36,615 nt of DNA from an uncultured Pseudanabaenaceae cyanobacterium (GTDB taxonomy: Bacteria; Cyanobacteriota; Cyanobacteriia; PCC-9006; JAAUQQ01): NCBI GenBank assembly GCA_938017515.1, contig CALIJJ010000187.1:1-36615 (forward strand), written 5' to 3'. This document shows, piece after piece, positions 23,601-31,241 of the stretch. Position 1 is the stretch's first letter, and every line of letters starts with the position of its first letter. The position numbers were made by a program, and so were the translations under genes. A model generated the notes under the pieces. It saw only the letters and a list, made by a program, of their open reading frames with translations, made no database searches and had not been told where the DNA came from.

Positions 23601-24737
23601 GGTCAACCATCCCAAAATCATCAGGCCGCTGCCCACGGCGAACCAAAGGCTGTAGGTGACAGTGTGGCGCGATCGCCAGGCCAACACTGCACCGCAAATA
23701 CCAAACGCGAGTCCCAACTGTGCCAGTGGCACCTGGGCCGCCAGTAGCGCCCGTCCGGCCAGGAGTAGGGCTCCGAAGATCGCAATCAGCGTTGGGGAAG
23801 GGATACCGAGGCGATCGCCACTGGTTGCTGCCGCAGTCCCGGTTTTTTCTTCGGGCTCTGTCTCAGCATCTTCGTCGGTGTAGACGATGGCGATGGCGGT
23901 TCCGATCATCCCGATATAGCTGGCCAGCAACGGCATGATCGCGATCGCCCAGCCCCAATGCAGCCAGCTCAGACCAACGGTAACGAGGGCAAGGCGCTTA
24001 GGTGTGGGGGTGCGATTCAGGCGGGGCCGCAGCAGGTTGAGGAGAATGGCGGTGAGGGCGATCGCTGCACCGAGTCCAACGACCCATCCGACGGGGAATT
24101 TCCAGAGGTCAAACCCATCGATCGCCCAAAAATTAATCGGCACCAGTAGCAGCGTCACCCGCTGCAACATCCGTGCGGTCAGTCGCAAATTGGCTTGCCG
24201 ACCCGCCCATAGACCCGCTCCCCAAAAGGCCACGGTGTAGGCAAACAGAATCAGATACTGCCCCACCGCTGAAACGTTTTGCCACTGGCTGGCCGCGAGG
24301 ACAGCGGAGGACACCACGACCAGAAAGACGCCCAGGAACAGCAGCCACAGCACACTCAGTTCATCCATAAAGGATTGGAACCAGCGGCGCGGTGCGGGGA
24401 CTGGTGATGCTTCGGAGCGTTGGGAGGCTAGCACTGGCTCACGGGAGCGCAGACGCTGTGGTGCGGCCTGCTCAGATCGTTGCTCCGTGCTTCGTGCGAT
24501 GGCCTGTTTGCTGGGCTGTGGGGGGATGATTTCTGGTACCCGACAGCACAACTGTTCCCGAGCAATCAGCCGAATCTGGCGCTGAGTGATCAGCTCCAGT
24601 CGGAGTAGTGCCTGCAACCCGTTCAGTAACCTGGGGTCTTCGGAGGAGGCTTGAAGTGTGAGGGGGATGGTGCAATGGTCTTTGCCAACCGCTGCGGAAT
24701 CGCGACGGTTGGCATCAGAATCGGAGACCGGGGCCAT
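20616..24737 (-). CDS. Very large polytopic membrane protein, function unknown
   Basis: A 1373-residue protein. The first 120 residues are soluble and Gln/Arg/Pro-rich. The rest is an almost continuous series of hydrophobic helices, roughly 30 or more, with short loops such as TDEDAETEPEEKTG at about 288-301 as the only acidic break. I see no catalytic motif, glycosyltransferase signature or transporter consensus. Cyanobacterial proteins of this shape are annotated as conserved membrane proteins, sometimes near DUF2157-type families; I recognise the general type only. The gene stands alone on its strand between converging PAM68 and the 61-residue membrane peptide gene. The ATG at 24737 is the longest start. 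HIP1 sites are frequent inside it, so it looks native. Confidence 0.85.
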   Translation of the reverse strand: MAPVSDSDANRRDSAAVGKDHCTIPLTLQASSEDPRLLNGLQALLRLELITQRQIRLIAREQLCCRVPEIIPPQPSKQAIARSTEQRSEQAAPQRLRSREPVLASQRSEASPVPAPRRWFQSFMDELSVLWLLFLGVFLVVVSSAVLAASQWQNVSAVGQYLILFAYTVAFWGAGLWAGRQANLRLTARMLQRVTLLLVPINFWAIDGFDLWKFPVGWVVGLGAAIALTAILLNLLRPRLNRTPTPKRLALVTVGLSWLHWGWAIAIMPLLASYIGMIGTAIAIVYTDEDAETEPEEKTGTAAATSGDRLGIPSPTLIAIFGALLLAGRALLAAQVPLAQLGLAFGICGAVLAWRSRHTVTYSLWFAVGSGLMILGWLTSLPIDPPWQPVAISVLALGIVAERLKRLRLPFDLTLLFLAGLQSLWLIRRFAPVELRAALVDRIEAIAGSGGMPFAVVGVTIFPYLLLFLVLGERFRRQGESKLVRQANFLCLSLGAGLVVFSLGNDLMRPLNLTLSALTLGWSLRRRNLGQGWPYLTQLLTWGALLSWFGFVFDGVGVRGWLALTLLGSLLEWLLSLDLMPGLDWRDRPDSWRLSAWHSGLALSGLAYLLALAEAISDSTLSPGLAPWSLLWWVVPIALLAMVQSDRCPQPDAVRASGILALFLVQPFTLDDAPYRLASFGVTALLMSVHSRLLPTRLTAAATVGFGVAFSFCLAFRGEPELGNGEQWMFALAAIALVLWSLWGSLWGLLWGGLRRQSSPFKQHYAAVTNGWAIALFVPVTLFLLGKVLSFYTVGRWGWMLGSDLQVLSYDYLDAFNTIVPQRFPSSGWVLATAAIAALSMALTLKVARNPLSAYGLALTSELLLSLTIAVVGTTITRQLTELVEGLAIANLIAALLVQTMGESRLNRDEQHATSNVWHSIPLSYALLGGVLGHYPFDALSGLFTMAAAFIGLSIGRRRQSLTPITYIALAGFSVGAYELLIYQLSQASGGSAGDGIVLLGLLGAGLALGNQLFARWLLPYLHLDRPGFRPFTHIHWGIGSLFAAMAIVLRTTGELSQTGGYLWMLTMAVLGTYALLQSRGQAAKSIGTNLRGWGWSDWGLVHLLSAVGYGIHLIFPWPLLLGWAAAIACPVAILLQRFPWRRLGWSPRPGRRWAKLLPIIIVLLTAWDITIQSLLLVAVFYAGLSVAQNKSDKAIRLSYLSVALVDWAMLRIFDQLQLTDGLWYAGLLGATVLYGAQIDPDLNLQSKRELRHGLRCLGSSIVCFTALYQGQVGLGPWEGFGAGLVAIALSFGFILAGIGLRIRAFLYVGTAAFLIQVLLQVWQFIQDESLLLWAIGIVLGLLMIWIAATFEARRSQIIAFMNHWVNELEAWQ

Positions 24738-24853
24738 GGGCGAAGCTCCTGGAGCGCTAGCCCCTAGGATGCCCGAAACTTCAACGTTGTAGGAAGATGA
24801 CTCGTGACAGTTTTAAGAGTGCCGACCCGATGTAACAAATCATGTCGCTAGGG

Positions 24854-25039
24854 TTAGGTCTGGAGAGCCTTCGCAATGGCCTTCTTGATGGCATCATCAA
24901 GCACCTGACTCGATTGAGTTTTTTCTTTGAGTTTGGCCTGTTTCTCTTTTGCTTTCGCCTTCCGTTCCTCTTCCTGAAAGGTTTGAATGGACATAAAAAG
25001 GACAAAAAAAGTGAGAAAGAGAGGTCCAACTAAAGGCAT
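24854..25039 (-). CDS. Small single-TM membrane peptide, unknown
   Basis: A 61-residue protein with one N-terminal TM helix (MPLVGPLFLTFFVLFMSIQ) and a highly charged, probably helical tail rich in Lys, Glu and Ala (EEERKAKAKEKQAKLKEK). The start has AGGA 7-8 bases upstream of the ATG. It is transcribed in the same direction as its larger neighbour, with 116 bp between. The layout of a short TM followed by a charged helix suggests a small anchoring or assembly subunit, but no family is recognised. Overlapping frames on both strands are less convincing. Confidence 0.6.
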   Translation of the reverse strand: MPLVGPLFLTFFVLFMSIQTFQEEERKAKAKEKQAKLKEKTQSSQVLDDAIKKAIAKALQT

Positions 25040-25264
25040 GGTTTTTTCCTGTGAACAGGTTTGATGAAATGCGCTGACAGCATCACCTTTCGCCCCAAAA
25101 TTAATTCACAAGCATGCTTTATCCAACCCTTGTCAAATCGATAATGAAGATGTTTTTTTGCAAAATAGTTTCTATTTAAAGAAGAAATTTTCGGAGCGAT
25201 GCCTTTCCCTGCCTAGAGATGGCCCCCGATGCTTTTTCCCCATCGCCTGTTGTTTGCTCAATCC

Positions 25265-26140
25265 TCACGGGGTTTCTCCCGTCAGCGTGAGCAATGAAAT
25301 TTCTGGTGGGCAGAATAAACGTCCGGGGGGATATGTCCCCAGACCACGATTGACATAGAGCCAATTGGAACCAACCCGATGCAGGCCTGCCGCCCATTCC
25401 CAGTGGCGAATCACATGGGTGAAGCTCCGCATCTCTGCCATGGAACGCTGCACTGGCGAGGGAGACGCATCAATTAGGGACGCGAGCAAACCGAGCACCG
25501 GTATGCCATTCGGTAAACAGATTTGTCCGCCATGGCTATGGCCAGACAGTTGTAGGTCCACCCGCCAACGCTGCAATGTTTCGGCGGTGTCGGGGTTGTG
25601 GCTCAGGACGAGGCGGGGAATGTGTTCTTGGACTTCGGCTAGGGTGATGGCTGGGCGGAAGGAACGTGAGTAGACATCTGCCAGTCCAATGAGGGCAAAG
25701 TCTTCCAGCCCCCCCGGCCCCTGGCCAAACGGATAAGCCACCTCATTCCACAGCACCCGAATTTCGGCTTGGGTCAGGGCCTTGGTAATCGTTTGGCGCG
25801 AACCGCGATGGGCGAGGTCATGGTTGCCGAGGACGGCGTAGGTGCCGTAGGTGCTGCGCAGGTTGGCGAGGCTCGGGGCAAGGCGATGGATGGGGCTGGG
25901 GTCAGCGGTGACGTAATCTCCCGTCAGGCAGATGAGGTCGGGAGATTGGGCATTGGCTAGGGCAATGGCCTGGGCAAGCAATGTCTCTGATAGACCGATG
26001 CCGTCGAAATGAAAGTCCGAGAGTTGAACAATGCGCAATCCCCGCAATCGTAGGGGTAAGTTGCGGATCTGAATTTGTTGCCGCTCTAGGGTCAGGGGGC
26101 CTGTGGGAGGCGTTAATCTCTCGAACACAAAATCTCGCAC
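25265..26140 (-). CDS. Metallophosphoesterase, YaeI type
   Basis: A 291-residue calcineurin-like phosphoesterase. Metal ligands appear in order: LSDFHFDG (40-47), CLTGDYV (71-77), VLGNHD (102-107), LSHNPD (about 180) and SGHSHGGQ (about 200). YaeI-type enzymes hydrolyse phosphodiesters, and some relatives act on lipid A precursors, but the substrate here is unknown. No signal peptide or TM is obvious. The start is a GTG at 26140, and a second in-frame GTG lies four codons later. Two 14-bp tandem repeats sit just upstream. It is divergent from the helicase gene with 132 bp between. Confidence 0.9.
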   Translation of the reverse strand: MRDFVFERLTPPTGPLTLERQQIQIRNLPLRLRGLRIVQLSDFHFDGIGLSETLLAQAIALANAQSPDLICLTGDYVTADPSPIHRLAPSLANLRSTYGTYAVLGNHDLAHRGSRQTITKALTQAEIRVLWNEVAYPFGQGPGGLEDFALIGLADVYSRSFRPAITLAEVQEHIPRLVLSHNPDTAETLQRWRVDLQLSGHSHGGQICLPNGIPVLGLLASLIDASPSPVQRSMAEMRSFTHVIRHWEWAAGLHRVGSNWLYVNRGLGTYPPGRLFCPPEISLLTLTGETP

Positions 26141-26145
26141 ACAAA

Positions 26146-26173
26146 GATTGACGGGGGAAGATTGACAGGGGAA
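26146..26173. repeat. 14-bp tandem duplication upstream of the metallophosphoesterase gene
   Basis: GATTGACGGGGGAA (26146-26159) is directly followed by GATTGACAGGGGAA (26160-26173), one mismatch. It lies in the short divergent spacer, just upstream of the GTG start. Confidence 0.7.
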
Positions 26174-26272
26174 GCATGACTCTGCCCCATCTTCACAAAT
26201 GCCCTCTCGGATTGTGGCTGATGCGAGAAAAGTTAACCTTTAGAATAGGAGTGTCACTCAGGGACCCGCTCC

Positions 26273-27826
26273 ATGCCCCGCAAGCCCACGCTCAGCTACG
26301 ATCGCGGTACGTTGATCCTGCATCCCCCGCCCCGGGGCAATGCCTGGGTTGAGTTTGTGGAATGGGACGATCGCATTGAAAAATTCCGGGTCCCGGCCCG
26401 TCGCTATCGAGAGCTGGTGCAAACCCTTCGAGATGCCAATACGAGCTTTGAAGACAAAGCGGGCGCGTTTGAACCGTTGGATTTTAAGTCTGACATTGAC
26501 ATTAAGCCCTTTCCACACCAGTCCGAGGCTTTGGTTGCCTGGAAAAAGGCCGATCGCCAGGGGGTCGTTGTTTTGCCCACCGGCTCTGGCAAATCCTACC
26601 TGGCTCAGCTGGCGATGGATTCGACGCCGCGATCGACCCTGATCGTGGTGCCGACGCTGGACTTGATGCATCAGTGGTACGCGCAACTGGAGAAGTCGTT
26701 TCCAGGTGTGCAGGTGGGGCTGCTGGGTGGGGGCTCGCGCGATCGCACTCCCATTCTCGTTGCCACCTATGACAGTGCCGCCATTAATGCCGAAAACCTC
26801 GGCGGCAAATATGCTTTTCTGATCTTTGACGAGTGCCACCACCTGCCCAGTGACTTCAGCCGCGTCATTGCTGAATACAGTATTGCCCCCTACCGTCTGG
26901 GGCTCAGCGCTACGCCTGAGCGCAGCGACGGTCGTCACGAAGATCTAGCGCAGCTGATTGGTCAAGAGGTCTATCGCAAGACGGCGGAGGAATTGTCGGG
27001 GCAGACGCTGGCGGACTATGAGGTACGGCAGATTAAGGTGGAGCTGACCGATGAGGAGCGGGAGCGCTACAACGAGCTGATTGCCCTGCGCAACGCCTTC
27101 CTCAAAAGTGCCAATATTTACTTCGGCAGTATTAACGGCTGGCAGCGGTTTATCCAGGCCAGCGCCAAGTCGGCGGAGGGTCGCAAGGCGATGTTGGCCC
27201 ATCACCAGGCCAAGGCGATCGCCCTGGGTAACGCAGCCAAACTCAAGGTCCTGGAAGAGCTGCTGGCGGAACACTATCCCGAGAAAACGCTGATTTTCAC
27301 CAACGACAACGCCACGGTCTACCGCATCTCCCTCGCCTTTTTGATCCCGGCCATTACCCATAAAACTCCGGTCAAGGAACGCCACGAAATTCTGCAAAAG
27401 TTCAAGGCTGGGGACTATAAAACCTTGGTCGTAGCCAATGTCCTGGATGAAGGGGTGGATGTTCCCGATGCAACTATCGCGATTTTCCTGGCGGGCACGG
27501 GCTCAACGCGACAATTTATCCAGCGCCTCGGGCGAATTTTGCGCAAGGGCGCCAAGCCGGGGAAACGAGCCATTTTGTACGAGGTGATTGCCGAGGATAC
27601 GGTGGAGGAGCGGGTCTCCCAGCGGCGGCGGAGCACAAGCAAGCGGCGGGATGCGGCAGAAGCTCAGGATAAGACGCAGCTAGAGCTGTTATCGGGGTCT
27701 AAGTCGAAGAAACCCTCGAAAAAACGCCCTCGAAAAACAAAGCCGACCACGGTCTCGCCCTACGAAATTCGTCCTCCCGCGACCCCTCGTGCTGCGGAGG
27801 ATGACGATGACGATATGGATTGGTAG
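26273..27826 (+). CDS. XPB/Rad25-type SF2 DNA helicase
   Basis: A 517-residue DEAH-like helicase, soluble. An N-terminal damage-recognition-like region (1-75) precedes helicase domain 1: Q-like FPHQSEAL (80-87), Walker A LPTGSGKS (101-108), motif II DECHH (186-190) and motif III LSATPER (211-217). Domain 2 has FTNDNATVYR, VLDEGVDVPD and motif VI FIQRLGRILRKG. The XPB RED motif position reads RSD (217-219). The C-terminal 70 residues are basic, then end in a run of Asp (DDDDDMDW). XPB-type helicases open DNA in repair, and archaeal relatives pair with the Bax1 nuclease; no Bax1 gene is adjacent here. Confidence 0.9.
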   Translation: MPRKPTLSYDRGTLILHPPPRGNAWVEFVEWDDRIEKFRVPARRYRELVQTLRDANTSFEDKAGAFEPLDFKSDIDIKPFPHQSEALVAWKKADRQGVVVLPTGSGKSYLAQLAMDSTPRSTLIVVPTLDLMHQWYAQLEKSFPGVQVGLLGGGSRDRTPILVATYDSAAINAENLGGKYAFLIFDECHHLPSDFSRVIAEYSIAPYRLGLSATPERSDGRHEDLAQLIGQEVYRKTAEELSGQTLADYEVRQIKVELTDEERERYNELIALRNAFLKSANIYFGSINGWQRFIQASAKSAEGRKAMLAHHQAKAIALGNAAKLKVLEELLAEHYPEKTLIFTNDNATVYRISLAFLIPAITHKTPVKERHEILQKFKAGDYKTLVVANVLDEGVDVPDATIAIFLAGTGSTRQFIQRLGRILRKGAKPGKRAILYEVIAEDTVEERVSQRRRSTSKRRDAAEAQDKTQLELLSGSKSKKPSKKRPRKTKPTTVSPYEIRPPATPRAAEDDDDDMDW

Positions 27827-27917
27827 GGGCCAATTCTGTGCCCTAAACTCTGCCCAAATCTGACAATGCACAGGGACTACAATAGAGATGCTCGCCTGAT
27901 GCGCTAGGGACTGGCTC

Positions 27918-28595
27918 ATGCTTTCTTCTGATTTGAAACAGACTTTGCCCCCGAGCAGCGAATTGCCCTGTTCTGACGACACGCCTGTGGATAACGAAGA
28001 CCAGAATTTCGTCCCGAACTATCTGCTGTTTCTGCTGGAATATCTCTGGAAGAACCGCCAGGACTGGTATTTCGGTGTGGATATGGCGGTTTATCACACG
28101 ACTGGGGCAAATGCGCGCGTTCCGGTGGTTCCCGATGCGTTTTTGAGCCTTGGGGTACCGCGTCAGCGGAATGGCCAATCCCGCGATGGCTATGTGGTTT
28201 GGGAAGAAGACGACATCGTGCCCGTGCTTGCGATCGAAATGGTGTCAAAAACCCCAGGGGGAGAGTACGACACCAAACAGGAGATTTATCGCAAGCTGGG
28301 TGTACTTTATTACGTGGCCTACAACCCCAAACAGTGGCAACGGGATCGCCATCTTCCGTTTGAGATTTATAAGCTAGTGGACGGAGCCTACGTTTTGCAG
28401 GTGGGGGAGCCGGTTTGGATGCCAGAACTGGGCTTAGGTATTGGTCGTTGTCCGCTTCCTGATGACCCGCTGGGGCGCGAGGTCATGGGTTGGTATGACG
28501 CGAATGGAAATCGTCTGCTGAGTGAGGCAGAGGCACAGGCGCAGCGGATGCAACTGTTGGAACAGCGGCTGCGGGAACTGGGAGAAGATGTTTAG
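27918..28595 (+). CDS. Uma2-family (DUF820) nuclease-fold protein
   Basis: A 225-residue protein of the Uma2 family, PD-(D/E)XK nuclease fold, very abundant in cyanobacteria. The core is PDAFLSLG (about 73-80), LAIEMVSKTPGGEYDTK (103-119, Glu and Lys of the catalytic motif) and KLGVLYYVAYNP (125-136), as expected. The C-terminus (about 196-222) is a coiled-coil-like tail. The family's role is not settled; mobile-element or DNA-cleavage links have been proposed. It is 91 bp downstream of the helicase gene, possibly co-transcribed. Confidence 0.85.
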   Translation: MLSSDLKQTLPPSSELPCSDDTPVDNEDQNFVPNYLLFLLEYLWKNRQDWYFGVDMAVYHTTGANARVPVVPDAFLSLGVPRQRNGQSRDGYVVWEEDDIVPVLAIEMVSKTPGGEYDTKQEIYRKLGVLYYVAYNPKQWQRDRHLPFEIYKLVDGAYVLQVGEPVWMPELGLGIGRCPLPDDPLGREVMGWYDANGNRLLSEAEAQAQRMQLLEQRLRELGEDV

Positions 28596-28678
28596 AGGGA
28601 TTTACAACGCGTCCGTCCTTCAGGGATAGTTGCCTTATTCAATTGCTTTTTAATTCGCAGAAAATAAGGAGTTATTCC

Positions 28679-29038
28679 ATGGGCTGGACCAAAGCCATTG
28701 CCGCCGCTGATTTACCCGCCGACGCACGCCAGGTCGTGAGCCTCGACGGTCAGAAAGTATTGCTGCTCAACCACGAAGGCACCATCCACGCCGTAGCCAA
28801 TAGCTGCCCCCACATGAAGCTACCCATGAAAAAAGGCAAGATTGTCGATGGAGCCCTAGTGTGCCCCTTCCACCGCAGTGCCTTTGACCTCTGTTCCGGT
28901 ACCCCCCAGAGCTGGACTCCCTTCCCCCCCGGAGTCGGCAAAGTCATGGGCATGATCAAATCCGAGACACCTTTGCCTGTGTTTGCGACCAAAGTCGAAG
29001 ACGGTGAAATCTGGGTGGAGGTCGGCGCGGCGGCTTAG
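28679..29038 (+). CDS. Rieske [2Fe-2S] ferredoxin-like protein
   Basis: A 119-residue soluble protein with the Rieske cluster motifs NSCPHM (Cys43, His45) and VCPFHRSAFD (Cys62, His65). There is no TM anchor or catalytic domain, so it is a small electron carrier or a subunit of a dioxygenase-type system. Partner oxygenase or reductase genes are not adjacent. The start at 28679 is fixed by AAGGAG at 28666-28671 with a 7-nt spacer; a frame opening at 28643 would add 12 residues with no support. Confidence 0.92.
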   Translation: MGWTKAIAAADLPADARQVVSLDGQKVLLLNHEGTIHAVANSCPHMKLPMKKGKIVDGALVCPFHRSAFDLCSGTPQSWTPFPPGVGKVMGMIKSETPLPVFATKVEDGEIWVEVGAAA

Positions 29039-29209
29039 TGTTGCGGCTTAGTCCCATAGAGCCTGAAAAGCCTGGACAGAAGTCCTTTTCCAGGGAATTT
29101 CATGGGACGAAAAGTCCGTGATTTCTCCCTGGGGAATCAACCCAGACCGAGACTAACCTAGGGGCGTCCGACGGAGCTTTTTCCGGACTGTCCCCCTCAG
29201 GTTGTGCCG

Positions 29210-29680
29210 ATGCAGTTACCCCCCGCCGGCAACTCGGTTGCTAATCCCAATATTTCTGCTGCTCTTTCTGTTCTTGGCCTGGTGATGGTTGGGATGGGTT
29301 GCTTCGCCTCCGGGTGGTTGCTGACCCTCTTTCAATCGCCAGGCTTTTTGTATGGCGCTGTGTATTTATGTCTGCTGTATCTCGTTTGGCAGACCACTGA
29401 AGCCTTGTTTCTTTCGGGTTTCGGCCTGACGCTACTGTTGTTTGTCGCTGTGGCGCGGCGTCCCTGGCCAGTGCAGTGGGATGCCATTTCGGCTTGGAAC
29501 TACCCACGGATGTGGGCGACGACGCTGCTGGGGCTGTGGTTGCTGGGTGGGCTCTTTTTGGTGGGTGTGGCTCAGACATCGCGGATGTGGCAGCAGCGGG
29601 GCGATCGCCGTCTCTGGCGCATTGTCCTCGCGCTGCTCTGCGGCAGCGGATTGGGCCTTGGTGTGGCAATGGCATTTTAG
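29210..29680 (+). CDS. Small polytopic membrane protein, unknown
   Basis: A 156-residue protein with about five hydrophobic helices (about 17-42, 46-64, 66-82, 102-121, 137-155). Loops are short and Arg/Trp-rich (ARRPWPVQW, QQRGDRRLWR). I recognise no family. The ATG at 29210 is preferred to a GTG two codons before. The next gene starts 2 bp after its stop, so the two form an operon. Confidence 0.78.
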   Translation: MQLPPAGNSVANPNISAALSVLGLVMVGMGCFASGWLLTLFQSPGFLYGAVYLCLLYLVWQTTEALFLSGFGLTLLLFVAVARRPWPVQWDAISAWNYPRMWATTLLGLWLLGGLFLVGVAQTSRMWQQRGDRRLWRIVLALLCGSGLGLGVAMAF

Positions 29681-29682
29681 AT

Positions 29683-30126
29683 ATGCAGAACTCAAATTCC
29701 CAGGATCCAAACTCACAAGACCCAAGATCCCAGCGCAGTCTGCTTTCCGCTGAGGACTATCTCGACCAGCTGTTACCCAGTACGAGGGCAGCGCTTGCTC
29801 CCGAACAACTGAACGACGTGCGTAGCGTCATTGCCCAGGCGCTCCCGAATCCGGCTCCGAAGGTGTTGGATGTTCGCTTCGGGATCAATCTGCTGTTTGC
29901 TCGCTACTTTGTCGTGTTGTTTCTGGGCAAGGAGCGACGGCAGAACGCACGCGATCGCCAGCTTTCCTGGTTCAATCGACTGGCCAATGGGGCGATCGCC
30001 CTCTTCCTTGTTCTGAGCATGAATCTTTTTGTCAGCCTCAGTATCGCCATTCTGCTTTACCTGATCAAATCCGCTGTGGGCATTGACCTGTTCGACAATA
30101 GCCACCTGAGCGATCTGTTGGGTTGA
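29683..30126 (+). CDS. Membrane-associated protein of a cyanobacterial conserved type, unknown
   Basis: A 147-residue protein starting 2 bp after the upstream stop. The N-terminus has a near-repeat NSQDPNSQDPRSQ. The motif VRFGINLLFARYFVVLFLGKERR, seen here as residues 64-86, resembles conserved cyanobacterial proteins with a short amphipathic stretch before one TM helix (103-128). A longer upstream frame (from 29476) is only overlap with the previous gene. Role unknown; tight coupling suggests it works with the preceding membrane protein. Confidence 0.8.
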   Translation: MQNSNSQDPNSQDPRSQRSLLSAEDYLDQLLPSTRAALAPEQLNDVRSVIAQALPNPAPKVLDVRFGINLLFARYFVVLFLGKERRQNARDRQLSWFNRLANGAIALFLVLSMNLFVSLSIAILLYLIKSAVGIDLFDNSHLSDLLG

Positions 30127-30162
30127 CGATTCATTTCTGGGTTCGCCAATGCGGATCTGAAG

Positions 30163-30213
30163 GTTTTAGCTGAAGGTTTGATGGCCAGTTCTTCTAAACC
30201 TGACAGCTAAAAC
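30163..30213. terminator. Bidirectional terminator between converging genes
   Basis: GTTTTAGCTG (30163-30172) pairs with CAGCTAAAAC (30204-30213), and the inner AGGTTT (30174-30179) pairs with AAACCT (30196-30201). The hairpin ends with A/T runs on both sides. It contains the stop codon of the SLH gene and would serve both converging transcripts. Confidence 0.75.
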
Positions 30214-31241
30214 TGAAAGGTTGTCCACACAGCCTCCTGAGACGGCAATCGGTTAATGCGGTTGCCAGTCGAGTCGGGGCTGACCTGTCGGGCAACGATG
30301 CGGGATGGGGCTGGGACTCGGTCGCTGACGGGCTCACTGTAGCTGGGCGGGATGGCTGGGGCTGGACGGGCCGCGGCCAACTCGACGCGAAACTGTCGCT
30401 GGAGTGCCTGCACGACAGCCAGGTCATCCTTCGCGGCAAACGTCGGGCTGGTTCCCGCAAAGGCCAGACGGGTGACTTCGCTGAGGCAAGCGTCGATGGT
30501 GCGGGCGAAGGCATCGCGGGTGAGGCTCTGGCGAGCCGCGAGGGTTTGGCGATCGCCCACGGAACCGCAGCCATAGCGATTGACGAGGTACTGGGCGGAA
30601 CGGTAGGCCCAGTCGTCGGGATGGACCGCGTTCATCCGGGTGTTTGTCTGGCTGTTCGTCCGAGAGAGGGCCTGGGTGTTGGTGGATTGATGCGTGCTGT
30701 GCTGGGGGGTGCTAGCAGAAGCAGCGCTGTAGCGGCCAAAGCGTTGGGGGGCGGAGAACGCTGGTCTCTGGCCGATGGAGCTGAGCGGTACGGCTGCTCG
30801 GGATGCTACTGGCGCTCGGGATGCTACTGGTGCTCGGGATGCTACTGGCGCTCGGGGAACAGCCATGCGCTGGACTAGGGCTGCTTCTGCGGTTGCAACG
30901 GAGGCGATGGTCGGGGATAGGCTGGGGCGACTGAACTCGGGAGCCCCAGAGGGTGATGGGGTCACTCGATTCGAGACCCCTTGATTTGAGACCCCCTGAT
31001 TTGAGACCCCTTGATTCGAGATAACTGGAACAAATCCTGGCTGACTCACGGGATTGAAGCGCTCCGGTACAAACCTGGGGGGACTGACGGGAGTCCTCCG
31101 TGGCACGGGGGCGTTCATCATCGCCGTGATCAGGGCTGTTTCTCGCCTCAAAATATCTGGGGTGGCCAAGGTTGAGACATCTGCTGGACCCTGCTGGGTT
31201 GCAGCGACCATTCCAACAGCGACAAAAGCGAAGTCAGTCAT
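30207..31241 (-). CDS. SLH-domain protein lacking the porin barrel
   Basis: A 344-residue protein with an SLH domain at about 205-260 (VHPDDWAYRSAQYLVNRYGC, LTRDAFARTIDACL), of the type found at the N-terminus of cyanobacterial SLH/OprB porins. A porin-like coiled-coil segment follows (KDDLAVVQALQRQFRVELA, about 272-290), but the chain ends soon after, without the OprB barrel. The N-terminal 200 residues are low complexity, Ser/Pro/Ala-rich, with tandem SNQGV and RAPVAS repeats. The first 15 residues are mildly hydrophobic and lack a basic start, so export is uncertain. SLH domains bind pyruvylated or other wall polymers. A truncated porin derivative is one reading; a wall-binding spacer protein is another. 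Confidence 0.8.
   Translation of the reverse strand: MTDFAFVAVGMVAATQQGPADVSTLATPDILRRETALITAMMNAPVPRRTPVSPPRFVPERFNPVSQPGFVPVISNQGVSNQGVSNQGVSNRVTPSPSGAPEFSRPSLSPTIASVATAEAALVQRMAVPRAPVASRAPVASRAPVASRAAVPLSSIGQRPAFSAPQRFGRYSAASASTPQHSTHQSTNTQALSRTNSQTNTRMNAVHPDDWAYRSAQYLVNRYGCGSVGDRQTLAARQSLTRDAFARTIDACLSEVTRLAFAGTSPTFAAKDDLAVVQALQRQFRVELAAARPAPAIPPSYSEPVSDRVPAPSRIVARQVSPDSTGNRINRLPSQEAVWTTFQF
30796..30858 (-). repeat. Three in-frame 18-bp units plus a partial copy in the SLH gene
   Basis: GCTCGGGATGCTACTGGC/T repeats at 30796-30813, 30814-30831 and 30832-30849, with a shortened copy after. On the minus strand they encode the repeated APVASR hexapeptide. Confidence 0.9.
30968..31027 (-). 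repeat. Four in-frame 15-bp units in the SLH gene
   Basis: Units at 30968-30982, 30983-30997, 30998-31012 and the diverged 31013-31027 share GATT(C/T)GAGACCCC(C/T)T. On the minus strand they encode SNQGV repeats. Confidence 0.9.

Noticed and set aside
30616..30639. 24-bp near match between the SLH gene and the palindromic element at 32734
   Set aside because: The gene sequence encodes the conserved SLH residues VHPDDW, so the match is probably chance or shared palindromic bias; the rest of the element is absent.
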